In this document: piece by piece, positions 1-11,405 of the stretch | Position numbering within the stretch: position 1 is the stretch's first letter | Layout: every line of letters begins with the position of its first letter | From: Myxocyprinus asiaticus | Taxonomy: Eukaryota > Chordata > Actinopteri > Cypriniformes > Catostomidae | Length of the DNA: 64,000 nucleotides | Direction of reading: 5' to 3' | NCBI RefSeq assembly: GCF_019703515.2 | Contig: NC_059387.1 | Coordinates: 34,256,877-34,320,876, forward strand | Position numbers and translations under genes: made by a program | Notes under the pieces: generated by a model | Seen by the model: the letters and a program-made list of their open reading frames with translations, nothing else | What the model was told of the DNA's origin: nothing | Databases searched by the model: none

Positions 1-838
1 AGATATTATAAAAGCACCAACGTGTTTGGGCCGATACGCATTGGTGCTTATATAATACGTAGCCCTCACAATAAAGGCTTTTTAACTAAAAACCCCACAA
101 GAGTGCCTAGATGTGGATTTTTGTTTCCACTATTTGTTTTTCAACTTCCTATCCCTGATCTGGAGCACCTGTGGAATTGTTTGAATACCCGATGCGCTCG
201 TGGACATTTCTTTCTTCTTCAATAATTCAAGTTTTTTTATTTATTTTGAGACACAATGTAACAAGGAAACCAGAAATCCACAAGCAGAAGATTACTGTAT
301 ATTCAACTTTATTTTCTAAGTTACGATTGTGAAATACTGTATGTCTGCACATATTTTCAGTTCAAGGTTCTACAGATTGTCTGCATAAAAAAAAAAAAAA
401 CACAACATATATACACTGAATCAACATTTAACATTTAACCCCCCCTTATACCCCTCCCCATCCCCAATCACCAAACCCACCCTAACCCCCAACGAACACC
501 CCTGTGGTCACAAATAGTACGAAGTAAAAACACCAAGTAATTACCCCACTTGCTGTCGAATAAATTCTTAACCCCCAGCCTTCTGCTTGACATCCCTTCA
601 AAAGCATCAACCCTCCCCATCTCCGCACACCACCCTAGAAATGATGGTGCCCTATCCGACTTCCATCCCCTTAAAATAATTTGCCTGTCCACCATAATGC
701 TGGTTTTTTATGTGTTTATCCCCAAAATGTATGACCGCCCCATCGCCCAAAATACAGAGTCTGGGGCAGAGTGAAATTTACGTGCCTAAAACATCACACA
801 AAAAAAATCTGAACTTTCAACCAAAATTCCTGGATCTT
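1..838. other. No gene recognised
   Basis: AT-rich sequence with an A-run near 388-401 and a C-rich stretch around 438-500. The short open frames here have no recognisable domain and no splice context. I see nothing I can name. Confidence 0.5.
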
Positions 839-1117
839 AACGCAGGCCTGCTCTCTTCTTGATGTTCTCCAGTGCTTTTGCCTTTTCAGGTTCATTGGTT
901 TCCTTCAACTTCTCAATTAGAAAATCAATGTGCAGAAGAATGAATAGAGAATCAGAGAATGCGTTCATCTCCAGAGCTTCAACACAATGATAAGCTCCAT
1001 TCACCAGCTTTTTTCATTTCTCTAATTCTTGCAGATTTTCCTCCAGCTTTTTGACTAAAGACTCACTATCCCCAGTCTTATCAGCATATTTCTTCTTCAA
1101 ATCTCCTAGAGTTTTTA

Positions 1118-1121
<4 letters not shown>
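839..1121 (-). pseudogene. Pseudogene exon: C-terminal coiled-coil protein fragment
   Basis: Read on the minus strand from about 1121, a continuous frame rich in Lys, Glu and Leu ends at a TAA (839-841). It includes segments such as LVKKLEENLQELEK and DFLIEKLKETNEPEKAKALE. One in-frame TGA (1014-1016) interrupts it after LQELEK. The composition suggests a charged amphipathic coiled coil at a protein C-terminus. I do not recognise the family with confidence. The upstream side is cut by a (TA)n tract, so only the terminal part remains. It may be a decayed member of a multicopy fish gene family. Confidence 0.4.

Positions 1122-1123
<2 letters not shown>

Positions 1124-1153
<30 letters not shown>
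1124..1153. repeat. (TA)n microsatellite
   Basis: Uninterrupted TA dinucleotides at the boundary between the coiled-coil fragment and the LTR-like block. Confidence 0.9.
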
Positions 1154-1154
<1 letters not shown>

Positions 1155-1179
1155 TCCCAGGGCCGAACTCTCACACAAG

Positions 1180-1766
1180 TGTCTGTTCTCGTCTTGTTTG
1201 TCGATTGGCATGGGTGTTTATTGCCTCATTGTCTTGGCGATGTGCGCTCATGCCAATCGGATGTTATGTCTGCTTGTGAGAACATGTGGCTTTATTATTG
1301 TTTCTGTAGTGCCGCTTGCTTCTCTGTCTGATGTCACACCCCACTTCCTTGTTTGCTCATTATTGTTTCTGTTGAATCACCTGCCCTCAGTTAACCTGTT
1401 GATTTTCTCTCCCTATTTTAGTCGTCTAGTGTTTGCTGTCCAGTGACAGTTCCTTTTTGTGATCTTGTATTTTTCGTCTTGTGTTTCACTCAGCCGTGTT
1501 TCCTGTGATCCTGTTCTCTCATATCTTGTTCTTCAGTGTTCCAGTTCGTTTCCTGAATTTTTGTTTGGGCCTGGTCCCATCGGTCCTGATCCCTGTTTTC
1601 CCTCAGCCCAGCCTGGATTCCTGTTTTTTTTCTCTTTTTTTTTTCTCACCTACAGGGTAGGTTTTGTTGTTTCCCCCTTCGTGGGAGTTTTATATTTATT
1701 TAATAAAAGTATTTTTGTTGAACTCCCTGCATTTGTTGAACTCCCTCCTCCTCTGCACACATTACA
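1180..1766 (+). mobile_element. Probable solo LTR
   Basis: The block begins TGTCTG and ends ATTACA. It is pyrimidine-rich and carries an AATAAA signal (1702-1707) about 60 bp before its end. This is the architecture of the better-supported LTRs elsewhere in this window, which also end in TTACA. It lies directly against the hAT relic, whose homology stops at about 1786. I found no convincing target-site duplication, so the left boundary is uncertain. Confidence 0.45.
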
Positions 1767-1786
1767 TCACATGTTACATCAAATAT

Positions 1787-2410
1787 CCTCTGGAAGATCT
1801 GGGCTGTGAGTATAGTCTCATATTTCAGGAGCCCTTCGATAAAGCCTTGTTCCTTGACCCCTGCATTTGTGTTGAAATTTGTCTGGTCTTTAATGGCTGA
1901 AAGGGTGAAGAGGAGATCAACATACAGTGTCTGGCTTACCAAAATGTCCAAATACCTTCCTCAACATGCTGTCTTTGGACCACCACCATGTTTCTCCAAT
2001 GGGGGTGAGGCATCTGTGTTTCAGGTCATTGCTTTCCTTCTCACAGATGATCATCCTCTGATATGATTCTCATAGGAACACAGCAGTGTTATTCAAAAGG
2101 GGGAAAAAGTGATCCACTTGCTAACACAGCTTGGCTTTTCTTGGCTTTTTTTGGCTTGTCTTTTCTCTATACAGTCAACAATATGCTCATTCATACAAAT
2201 TTCATATTTCACAAGGGTGTACGCTGCCGCAGAATTAGTGCCTCTGTAACTCAGACCTCTTTTGCCAATGATTTTAATAACATCAATGATTCGCTCTAGC
2301 ACTTGCCTTCTCCTACGTACTTGTTCTCTGTGAGCTGATAACTGACTCCCCATCCATAGGCCCTCAAGGATACTTTTGGAGGCTGTAAAAAGGGATCATT
2401 TTCTATCCAT
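1787..2410 (-). pseudogene. hAT-superfamily transposase relic
   Basis: On the minus strand two conserved blocks of a domesticated-type hAT transposase (DUF4371-like N-terminal part) are readable. The first, about 2353-2100, contains RRRQVLERIIDVIKIIGKRG and GLSYRG. The second, about 1990-1787, contains WWWSKDSM, KVFGHFGKPD and GLLKYETILTAQIFQRIF. The catalytic region between them is deleted and several frameshifts are present. The block is truncated where the LTR-like sequence starts. No intact product is possible. Confidence 0.65.
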
Positions 2411-2897
2411 TCCGGAGTGGAACTTCAATAAATTGCCCTTTGAAGGTCTCTACGTTGTTCTGTCTTTTCTGAGCGCTGAAGTAAAGCAATTATTGTTAAT
2501 TTACACTTTACAAATTGATTCTGTTATTCATTTTATCTGACTCCAATTTTATATTAATCTGACTCCAATTTTAAGTTGACCTCTAATTTATATTTAAGCT
2601 CTAATTAATTTCTGATCATTCTTTTAATTTAAAATTTTTAGGTTATTGATTACTCTTAATCCTCTTCTATTCATTGTCCTTTCGATCTTTGGAGACTTAC
2701 GCCGGCTGTTATTAAATTACGTATACCTCCCGAAAATGGATAGCCAGTTCCGTTCTTAGTCAGCGGTTGTAGGGTTAACTAATATCATCTGATTTGGCTT
2801 GTCTCCTAACCAGATGACATTGCCGCTTAGTCACGTACATACAACTTGCTAAGACGGGCGGTGAGCAGTGACTGAGAGTCTTTAAATGGCTTTCTCC
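2411..2897. other. No gene recognised
   Basis: AT-rich sequence with local repetition of CTCCAATTTTA/CTCTAATT motifs around 2540-2610. No coding or RNA feature was recognised. Confidence 0.4.
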
Positions 2898-3100
2898 TAC
2901 CCGGTTGTCCTAGGTGGTTGTCCTACCTGGTTGTCCTGAGTGGTTTCTCCTATATTAAAGCTCCAGTATGGTCTACCCTGGTCTAATGAAATTCAAATCC
3001 TATCCGATTGTCCTAGGTGGTTGTCCTACCTGGTTGTCCTGAGTGAAATTCAAACTGAGAGACTTTAAATGGCTTCCTCCTATATTAAAGCTCCAGTAAT
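2898..3100. repeat. Local direct duplication with short GGTTGTCCT units
   Basis: The segment around 2898-2943 is built of repeated GGTTGTCCT motifs and recurs at 2998-3045. The flanking phrase TTTAAATGGCTT and the phrase TATATTAAAGCTCCAGTA also occur twice. This looks like an imperfect duplication of about 100 bp. Function unknown. Confidence 0.7.
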
Positions 3101-3717
3101 GATATAAATGATTTAGGAGGAATTCAGAATAAATCAAATAATAACAATTTATTTGTCAGGTAGGATATAAAACATTGTTGCAGAAATCCAAATCAAAGCC
3201 AATTTCACATAATCAGAATAAACAAGCATTACTAAAAATAAAAGACAAGTCAAAGAAACATACCTGACAAAACTACATGCAGCAGTACAGCATGGGAGAT
3301 CTGCTTACAGATTCACCGAGCTTCCTGCCAACTTTCCTTAAATATCTAGACAGAATAAACATTGTGTACCATATGGTATTATCCTTTGAACAATGAGGAT
3401 TTGGGGGTGAATGGGTTCTTGACTTCCTGGGGTTTAACCTTGTTAACATACAGGAGATAATTTCAATTGTAGGTCAAGGAGGGGGATAGACCTCCAGAAT
3501 TATGCAGTATTTGGCAAAGACCTTATAACTTTGTTACCATTAGTTTTATCAACATGGGAAAGAGACCACTATACCAGTCGCACAGAGACCTCTTAAATGA
3601 TATCAAACACATACAGTTGCATTCTTTGTTTTCCTGTTATTTGTTATATTTTTTTACATATAAATCTTATGTCTTTGTGTTGGTCTAGAGCTGTTGAAGG
3701 AGAGAAGGAGGGGCAGC
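3101..3717. other. No gene recognised
   Basis: AT-rich DNA without recognisable coding content. It may be the interior of an unidentified repeat, as it is bracketed by small duplications. Confidence 0.4.
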
Positions 3718-3823
3718 AAGGTGATTTGCAATTTATCACACTGTGGTGATATTCAGGTGTAGATTTCAGCAAAAGGCGATTTGCACTTTATCACACGTGG
3801 TGATATTCAGGTGTAGATTTCAG
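3718..3823. repeat. Two-copy tandem duplication of about 52 bp
   Basis: Two adjacent copies share GTGATATTCAGGTGTAGATT and a preceding GCGATTTGCA/TGATTTGCA-TTATCACAC segment, with a few substitutions. Confidence 0.75.
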
Positions 3824-4154
3824 CTTTTGTGAGAGAGTTCTATGACGTTGATTCTCGCAGAGTTCTTTGACTTTTACCGGAAATGGCACCTTTTTGTTGT
3901 AGACATTCTGGTGTCAGCCTTACAGTGTTATAGAAACAATGCTCATTAGGAGTTGTTTGTCTGAAAAAGTTCTTGCTGTTTTGTGTTAGAACAGACAATA
4001 TCACTGTCTATTACTGTAAAAAAAAAAATAAATAAAACAAAAAAACATGTGAAAAACTAATTTGTGTTTTTGTGCCATACAGACTGTGTTTAAGGCACAT
4101 CTATTGTAAAACATCTTTGACCAGTTGTACTCTGTTCCCCATCTGTGCTATATA

Positions 4155-5737
4155 CAGGTGCATCTCAATAAATTAGAATGTCGTGGAAAAGTTCATTTAT
4201 TTCAGTAATTCAACTCAAATTGTGAAACTCGTGTATTAAATAAATTCAATGCACACAGACTGAAGTAGTTTAAGTCTTTGGTTCTTTTAATTGTGATGAT
4301 TTTGGCTCACATTTAACAAAAACCCACCAATTCACTATCTCAACAAATTAGAATATGGTGACATGCCAATCAGCTAATCAACTCAAAACACCTGCAAAGG
4401 TTTCCTGAGCCTTCAAAATGGTCTCTCAGTTTGGTTCACTAGGCTACACAATCATGGGGAAGACTGCTGATCTGACAGTTGTCCAGAAGACAATCATTGA
4501 CACCCTTCACAAGGAGGGTAAGCCACAAACATTCATTGCCAAAGAAGCTGGCTGTTCACAGAGTGCTGTATCCAAGCATGTTAACAGAAAGTTGAGTGGA
4601 AGGAAAAAGTGTGGAAGAAAAAGATGCACAACCAACCGAGAGAACCACAGCCTTATGAGGATTGTCAAGCAAAATCAATTCAAGAATTTGGGTGAACTTC
4701 ACAAGGAATGGACTGAGGCTGGGGTCAAGGCATCAAGAGCCACCACACACAGACATGTCAAGGAATTTGGCTACAGCTGTCGTATTCCTCTTGTTAAGCC
4801 ACTCCTGTACCACAGACAACGTCAGAGGCGTCTTACCTGGGCTAAGGAGAAGAAGAACTGGACTGTTGCCCAGTGGTCCAAAGTCCTCTTTTCAGATGAG
4901 AGCAAGTTTTGTATTTCATTTGGAAACCAAGGTCCTAGAGTCTGGAGGAAGGGTGGAGAAGCTCATAGCCCAAGTTGCTTGAAGTCCAGTGTTAAGTTTC
5001 CACAGTCTGTGATGATTTGGGATGCAATGTCATCTGCTGGTGTTGGTCCATTGTGTTTTTTGAAAACCAAATTCACTGCACCCGTTTACCAAGAAATTTT
5101 GGAGCACTTCATGCTTCCTTCTGCTGACCAGCTTTTTAAAGATGCTGATTTCATTTTCCAGCAGGATTTGGCACCTGCCCACACTGCCAAAAGCACCAAA
5201 AGTTGGTTAAATGACCATGGTGGTGGTGTGCTTGACTGGCCAGCAAACTCACCAGACCTGAACCCCATAGAGAATCTATGGGGTATTGTCAAGAGGAAAA
5301 TGAGAAACAAGAGACCAAAAAATGCAGATGAGCTGAAGGCCACTGTCAAAGAAACCTGGGCTTCCATACCACCTCAGCAGTGCCACAAACTGATCACCTC
5401 CATGCCACGCCGAATTGAGGCAGTAATTAAAGCAAAAGGAGCCCCTACCAAGTATTGAGTACATATACAGTAAATGAACATACTTTCCAGAAGGTCAAGA
5501 ATTCACTAAAAATGTTTTTTTATTGGTGTTATGATGTATTCTAATTTTTTGAGATAGTGAATTGGTGGGTTTTTGTTAAATGTGAGCCAAAATCATCACA
5601 ATTAAAAGAACCAAAGACTTAAACTACTTCAGTCTGTGTGCATTGAATTTATTTAATACACGAGTTTCACAATTTGAGTTGAATTACTGAAATAAATGAA
5701 CTTTTCCACGACATTCTAATTTATTGAGATGCACCTG
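4155..5737 (+). mobile_element. Full-length Tc1-like transposon, copy A
   Basis: The element starts CAGGTGCATCTC and ends in its inverse, GAGATGCACCTG. It is flanked on both sides by TA, the expected Tc1/mariner target duplication. The terminal inverted repeats are long (about 210-220 bp), and the motif CCACCAATTCACTATCTCA occurs near the inner end of both arms. Long arms with repeated motifs are typical of IR/DR-type Tc1 elements. The arms are nearly identical and the transposase frame is open, which suggests a young insertion. Copy B at 31456 is a deleted relative. Confidence 0.93.
4418..5458 (+). CDS. Tc1-like DD34E transposase, apparently intact
   Basis: This encodes a 346-residue cut-and-paste transposase. 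Residues about 15-120 form two helix-turn-helix DNA-binding motifs, the first around FIAKEAGCSQSAVSKH and the second around RATTHRHVKEFG, with a GRKR-type basic linker. The DDE catalytic domain follows: first Asp in FSDESKF, second Asp in FQQDLAPAHT, and Glu in NPIENLW, with exactly 34 residues between the last two. The frame is uninterrupted to GAPTKY. The family usually starts with MGKT, so the internal Met at 4454 (334 residues) may be the real start. The ORF sits centrally between intact inverted repeats. A recently active or still mobilisable copy is plausible, but nothing in the sequence shows expression. Confidence 0.92.
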   Translation: MVSQFGSLGYTIMGKTADLTVVQKTIIDTLHKEGKPQTFIAKEAGCSQSAVSKHVNRKLSGRKKCGRKRCTTNRENHSLMRIVKQNQFKNLGELHKEWTEAGVKASRATTHRHVKEFGYSCRIPLVKPLLYHRQRQRRLTWAKEKKNWTVAQWSKVLFSDESKFCISFGNQGPRVWRKGGEAHSPSCLKSSVKFPQSVMIWDAMSSAGVGPLCFLKTKFTAPVYQEILEHFMLPSADQLFKDADFIFQQDLAPAHTAKSTKSWLNDHGGGVLDWPANSPDLNPIENLWGIVKRKMRNKRPKNADELKATVKETWASIPPQQCHKLITSMPRRIEAVIKAKGAPTKY

Positions 5738-7037
5738 TATATGCCTAAACGAACCGAACCAAGGGAGAAAATTGGCCAAGTTCCGAAACAAACGCTCCAA
5801 ACAAGCCAGCTGTGAAAACGCACATAAACTTGCTTTGTGAGACCCGATGGTAGTTGGATTTATTTCTTGAGATGGGCTTTTGACCAACCCAATCAAGAGC
5901 ATGACTTTAGTGCAGGACTGTCTGTTTAGCTGTCCAACGGTAGACAGTGGAGTGTTCGGGAAACCTGTTTAAAAACAGTTTGTAATATTTTAAATTACAC
6001 ACTTAATGTTTAATTGATGATTTTTTAGAATGTGGTCAGCAGTTATCAGAATATGGCAAACATAAAGAAAAAAAAATTAGTCCAAGAGAAAAAATTCAAA
6101 TATTTGTTCACATAATGATGGAAGTATAAGTCCCTCCACAGATGTGGTCGAATTGACGTATTTCTGCGAAGCCCTCAATGTCGGTTGAGATTTTTATTAG
6201 TGCTGCATAAATGTTCGAAATATCTTAACCTACGTCGTGAGGCTTGCTGACATTATCAACCGGACTGCCGCCACTGTGATCCTGCAAGGTGTCAGACGCG
6301 TGCAAATGCAAGTGCCTTTTAATGTCCCCACAGACCGACGATTAAAAACTTTTCAACATCTTAAACTCCCAGAACAAAGACCACCGTCAATGTTCAGTAA
6401 AGTTATTGTCATTGTAACTTACTTGACTAATGACAAATGTATTACAATTATATCCATATATATCTCTGTCTCTTCTTCTTGCCACATTGTAAAAGTTTAA
6501 TGTTTTGTACCTGGTATTAGTGCATCCTTTCTACAGTCATACAGCATCCCCAGCTGGAAGGGTCTCCCCAGAGCTGCAGTTTCTATCACATTCAGTTTAA
6601 AAAGAAAAACAACATCAGATTACAGTCGTTGATCATTAACATCAGACATCATGTCAATATATAAATCAGTAGAAAGACAGTGTTACAGTAACACACTCAT
6701 AAAAGTCACATTTATTTAACAAATTCCCACATATACTGTAACATCAGAATCGCCAGCTGCACCACATTGACTTTTTTCTGTTCTTTTAAAGCAGAAACAA
6801 TGAGATACAGTTGACACTATTCTACTGTAAGGGGAAAAATAAGTTTATATATTAACAAAAGATTATTTTACTTGTATCTATTTTAGTTTATATGCTTGTT
6901 TGGATTTATTTTAATATATCTTAACATTGTCATTGAAATTCTGTTACATTAAAAATAGGTCTGATGTTTGGAAAAAAATAAGCAAAGAGTTGTGTTTAAT
7001 TCTTAGAGCTGTTTTTGATTGTATTGTTTTAATCAAA
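5738..7037. other. No gene recognised
   Basis: AT-rich intergenic DNA. No domain, splice-bounded exon or RNA gene was recognised. Confidence 0.45.
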
Positions 7038-7483
7038 TGTTGCATTTGTGTTAGGTTTCTTCTTGTCTTTATTTTGTCATGTATATTTTGAAGTTTAGTT
7101 CATGCCTTGTAATAGTTCAGTTTTCTTGAGTTCCTGTCTTGTCATGTGATTTCCATGTTGGTCATGTGACATTGTTCCATAATGTGTTTACTAGTCTTGT
7201 CTTTTGATTTATTTTCATGCATTAATCTTGATTTCCTGTTTATTAATTCTGTCTTGTCATTGGTTGATTGTCTATTATTGTGTCAGCCCATGTCTGTGTA
7301 TTTAAGCCCTCGTTTGGCCATTGTCCTTTGTCAAGTGTTGTGAATGTGTAATGTTGTCATGATCATACTTTATGTTCTTGTTTTCTTTCATGGTTTTATT
7401 TGATCCTTTCACATTTGTCTGGATTTATAATAAACTGCACTTGAGTTCTTCATATCGTCTGCTCCTGCCTGTCTAACATTACA
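7038..7483 (+). mobile_element. Solo LTR, same family as 17288-17731
   Basis: The block begins TGTTGCATTTGTG and ends TCTAACATTACA. It aligns by eye with the LTR at 17288-17731: shared TTGTCATGTGATTTC, TATTTAAGCCCTC and AATAAACTGCACTT(G)GGTTCTTCAT-like segments in the same order. The shared TATTTAAG and AATAAA may be the LTR promoter and poly(A) signals. Flanks TCAAA (left) and TCAAG (right) match at four of five bases, consistent with an aged 5-bp target duplication. No internal region is present, so this is a recombined solo LTR. Confidence 0.7.
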
Positions 7484-7582
7484 TCAAGTCACATAATTAA
7501 TGTATTTTCATGTTCAAATGAGGTTGGTAACTTCCAAAATACTTGTGCAAATCTATACAATCTTGGCATATTTAAATATTTA

Positions 7583-9190
7583 CAGTTGTACCAGAATTAT
7601 TTCTGTAAATACACCCTCCTTGAATTCTATGGTTTTACGTATCAGGACATAATAAAAATCATCTGGTCCTTAGCAGGTCTTAAAAATAGGTAAATGCAAC
7701 CTCAGATGAACAACAACACATGACATATTACACAGTGTCATGATTTATTTAACAAAAATAAAGCCAAAATGGAGAATCCATGTGTGAAAAACTAAGTACA
7801 CCCTTACTGCTTCCATCGGAATTAAGAGGCTAAGTAGTAGCCAGGTGCTGCTGATCAAATGCCCTTGATTAATTGATCATCAGCAAGTGTGACCACCTCT
7901 ATAAAAGCCGAAGTCTAACCAGTTTTCTGGTTTGGAGCATTCAGGTGCGTGTTAACACAATGCCAAGGAGGAAAGACAGCAATGATCTTAGAGAAGCAAT
8001 TGTTGCTGTCCATCAATCTGGGAAGGGTTATGGGATCATTTCCAAACAATTTAAAGTCCATCATTCTACAGTGAGAAAGATTATTCACAAGTGGAAAACA
8101 TTCAAGACAGTTGCCAATCTTCTCAGGAGTGGACATCCCAGCAAATTCACCCCAAGATCAGACCGTGCAATGCTCAGAGAAATAGCAAAAAACCCAAGGG
8201 TTAAATCTCAGACTCTACAGGCCTCAGTTAGCATGTTAAATATTAAAGTTCATGACAGTACAATTAGAAAAAGACTGAACAAGTATGGTTTGTTTGGAAG
8301 GTTTGCCAAGAGAAAGCCTCTTCTCTCTAAAAATAACATGGCAGCATGGCTTAGGTTTGCAAAGTTGCATCTGAACAAACCACAAGACTTCTGAAACAAC
8401 ATCCTTTGGACAGACGAGACCAAAGTGGAGATGTTTCGCCATAATGCACAGCACCATGTTTGGTGAAAACCAAACACAGCATATCAGCACAAACACCTCA
8501 TACCAACTGTCAAGCATGGTGGTTGAGGGGTGATGATTTGGGCTTGTTTTGCAGCCAAAGGACCAAGGCACCTTGCAGTCATTGAGTCGACCATGAACTC
8601 CTCTGTATACCAAAGTATTCTAGAGTCAAATATGAGGCCATCTGTCCAACAGCTAAAGCTTGGCCGAAATCGGTCATGCAACAGGACAATGATCCCAAGC
8701 ACACCAGCAAATCTACAACAGAATGGCTGAAAAAGAAAAGAATCAAGGTGTTGCAATGGCCCAGTCAAAGTCCAGACCTCAACCCGATTGAAATGCTGTG
8801 GCAGGACCTTAAGAGAGCTGTACATAAACAAATGCCCACAAACCTCAATGAACTGAAGCAATGTTGTAAAGAAGAGTGGGCCAAAATTCCTCCAAAACGA
8901 TGTGAGAGACCGATAAAGTCATACAGAAAACGATTACTTGAAGTTATTGCTGCTAAAGGTCATTCTACAAGCTATTGAATCATAACGTGTACTTAGTTTT
9001 TCACACATGGATTCTCCATTATGGCTTTATTTTTGTTAAATAAATCATGTAATATGTCATGTGTTGTTGTTCGTCTGAGGTTGTATTTTCCTAATTTTAA
9101 GACCTGCTAAGGACCAGATGATTTTTATTATGTCCTGATACGTAAAACCAAAGAATTCAAGGAGGGTGTACTTTCTTTTTCCCATGACTG
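7583..9190 (+). mobile_element. Tc1-like transposon, second family, inactive
   Basis: The left end (CAGTTGTACC) and right end (CCCATGACTG) are inverted copies over about 220 bp. Shared blocks include TACACCCTCCTTGAATTC and the phrase ATGGAGAATCCATGTGTG, seen inverted at the right. TA flanks both ends. The left tip has diverged from the right. The internal transposase is a pseudogene. Confidence 0.88.
7960..8978 (+). pseudogene. Tc1-like transposase pseudogene
   Basis: The reading begins MPRRKDSNDLREAIV with an HTH region (KQFKVHHSTVRKIIHKWK) and continues to a TGA at 8392-8394. Homology resumes with ILWTDETK (first catalytic Asp), then further stops (a TGA at about 8464 and one near 8525). 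A frameshift near 8670 precedes [12 protein letters not shown] (second Asp) and NPIEMLW (Glu). The C-terminus GHSTSY is preserved. All catalytic residues are recognisable but cannot be made as one protein. Confidence 0.9.
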
Positions 9191-10011
9191 TATATAGCAC
9201 AGTTCATACACAATGGTAATTCAAAGTGCTTTACAGAAAAATATTATTGAATGACAGCATGAAAGCCTGCTCATCTTCTGACATCATCATCTTTATTTTT
9301 TGGTTTATTTGACAGGGACAATACAGAATAACATTGCTATGTAAGTTTTAAGCAGGAGATCATCTGTACACCTAAAAGAAAAAAGCAAATACAACACAGA
9401 TTTCTCTATTTATATGAGTGATGTGTTAATACTGTTGTCATTTTGAAACAGTGAAACTACACCTGATTAACTTTAAATAAATGAATATTCCACAAGTTTC
9501 TGAGATTTGCATTTTTTTCTACTAGGGCCCCTAGATGGCACCGCTTACAAATACAATCCATCACTCCTTACAGTGTGTGAGAAAAACAGGTAATATTCTT
9601 ATATATCTCTTGAAGAGGACATTTTACTTGCAAGTATTAAATATATTTAAGAGATTTTTATCTGGAAATGATCACATTCTAATGATCGTCTGCTAAACAT
9701 CTTAAAAAGATCAGGGAAAGACATCTGCAGAATGTCCTTCTGAAGGAGCTCATATCTACAACACACACGGATCACTTAGAATCTATAAAGAGGAAAGAAA
9801 TGATGGAGAAAGTGGAGAAGTTAGTGGCACAAAGTATCACAGAATTGTTTTATATGAAATCAAGGGCGTAGCCAGGAAATTACTTTTGGATGGGCCTCAA
9901 TAAAAATGGATGGGCCAAGTTTTGTTTTTACCAAATTTTCCTTAAAAGAGAAGTGCATTCAGACATTTGTTTCACACTTTCAGAAATTAGAACTAATTTA
10001 TGCATTTTTTA

Positions 10012-10051
<40 letters not shown>

Positions 10052-10366
10052 TGTACTGCCATTGGAAATCTCTGATTTTCTCTCATGTCATTATGGCAAA
10101 AAACAGTTACTTTAAAATGTACCAACAGGCTCTTTGCCAATTCCTAAAACTTTACTTTTTTCTTTGATGGGTAAAAACACTGACTCTGTTAAAAAGCAAC
10201 TTATTACATGATAATTTCGTCAAAGTCGGGTTAAAATACAAAATGCTGAATTTGTTAAAACTGTCAAGTCAAATTAATGCACAAAACGAATTGGTTTCTG
10301 TTAAACCTGGTTTTCGAACGTTAAAGAGTCTTAATGTCTGACAAATTCAGTGTTGGGAGGAAATAC
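9191..10366. other. No gene; transposon-end debris and a (TA)n tract
   Basis: No coding region was recognised. Around 9866-9925 the phrase GGGCGTAGCCAGGAA followed by repeated GGATGGGCC resembles the terminus of a DNA transposon common in fish. A (TA)n microsatellite occupies about 10015-10049. Confidence 0.4.
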
Positions 10367-10736
10367 TAAAGGTGCACTCAGTACCTTTTATTTGTGTCAT
10401 CTTGATTTTACAGTGACATCTAGTGGTGTGGATGCAGCATCAATAGTTTTCAGTTACAGATGCCATTGTAGAAATTCACTATTCACAATCAGCCATGATT
10501 AATTTAATCCAAGAGTGAAAGTGTCCAATAACAGGACGGTTACTGAGATTAAGCGAGTGATATTCATGAGGGCGCCCCTTCCCCATGTAGAATAAAACAT
10601 CTTTTATAAGGTTACTGATATGACTAGATCATCTCATATGAGTGCTCATGATTTTATACTTATGATTTAAAATTACAATTCATTTCTTTAGGAGTAAAAC
10701 TTTTTAATGGTGAAAAAAATACTGAGTGCACCTTTA
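10367..10736. mobile_element. MITE with perfect 17-bp terminal inverted repeats
   Basis: The left end TAAAGGTGCACTCAGTA is matched exactly in inverse by the right end TACTGAGTGCACCTTTA. If the outer TA is the target duplication, this fits a non-autonomous Tc1/mariner-type element of about 370 bp. The interior is non-coding. Confidence 0.8.
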
Positions 10737-11289
10737 ATGCCCCAGCACACATACATCTTGATAGGTCTGTTTTGGATCTTTTCGTCTGGAAAGCATCACA
10801 ATCTAAGTAACATCTTCAAAACATCTTAAAAATATCAGATTTACAAACATTCTAAATCATAAATGTCTCAAAGACATCTGCTGAATGTCTTATTGACATC
10901 CAAGAAATATTTGTTGACATACGTCTTCTAGACTTATTACAGATGAGCAAACAACGTAAATAAATACTTCTTCCAGATATAAACACACACACATCAAATA
11001 GACATCTGGTTGATGTACATGTGCTATCAGGGGTGAAGCTGACATGTTTTATATAAGTAAATTCCTTGTTGGATTTAAACCAAGGCCGGACTTACCATTG
11101 GGCTAGACTGGGCTCCAGCCCAGTATGGGGCCCTGACTTAACCCAAATATAATGTATTTCAACTAGGGCTGGGCAAAAGGATGATGTAATCAGATATCAA
11201 CGATATCTTACAAATATCCTGATTGCGACACTTATTGACAGATGATGAATGACAATATCGGGAAATGACAAAACCATGGAAGTGGGAAT
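10737..11289. other. No gene; repeat fragments
   Basis: Phrases such as GGGCTGGGCAAAAGGATGATG (near 11166) and GGCCGGACTTACCATTGGGC (near 11085) resemble hAT-type terminal fragments. No coding sequence was recognised. Confidence 0.35.
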
Positions 11290-11405
11290 TCATCCAGGGA
11301 TCACCACTTTGTGAACACTACTGGGATTCAACAGCACACGTCTTCACCTCAAGGGAGGGGAAGGCACTATGCGCAAGCGGTACACCCGGCCAGCTCTCCC
11401 GGAAC

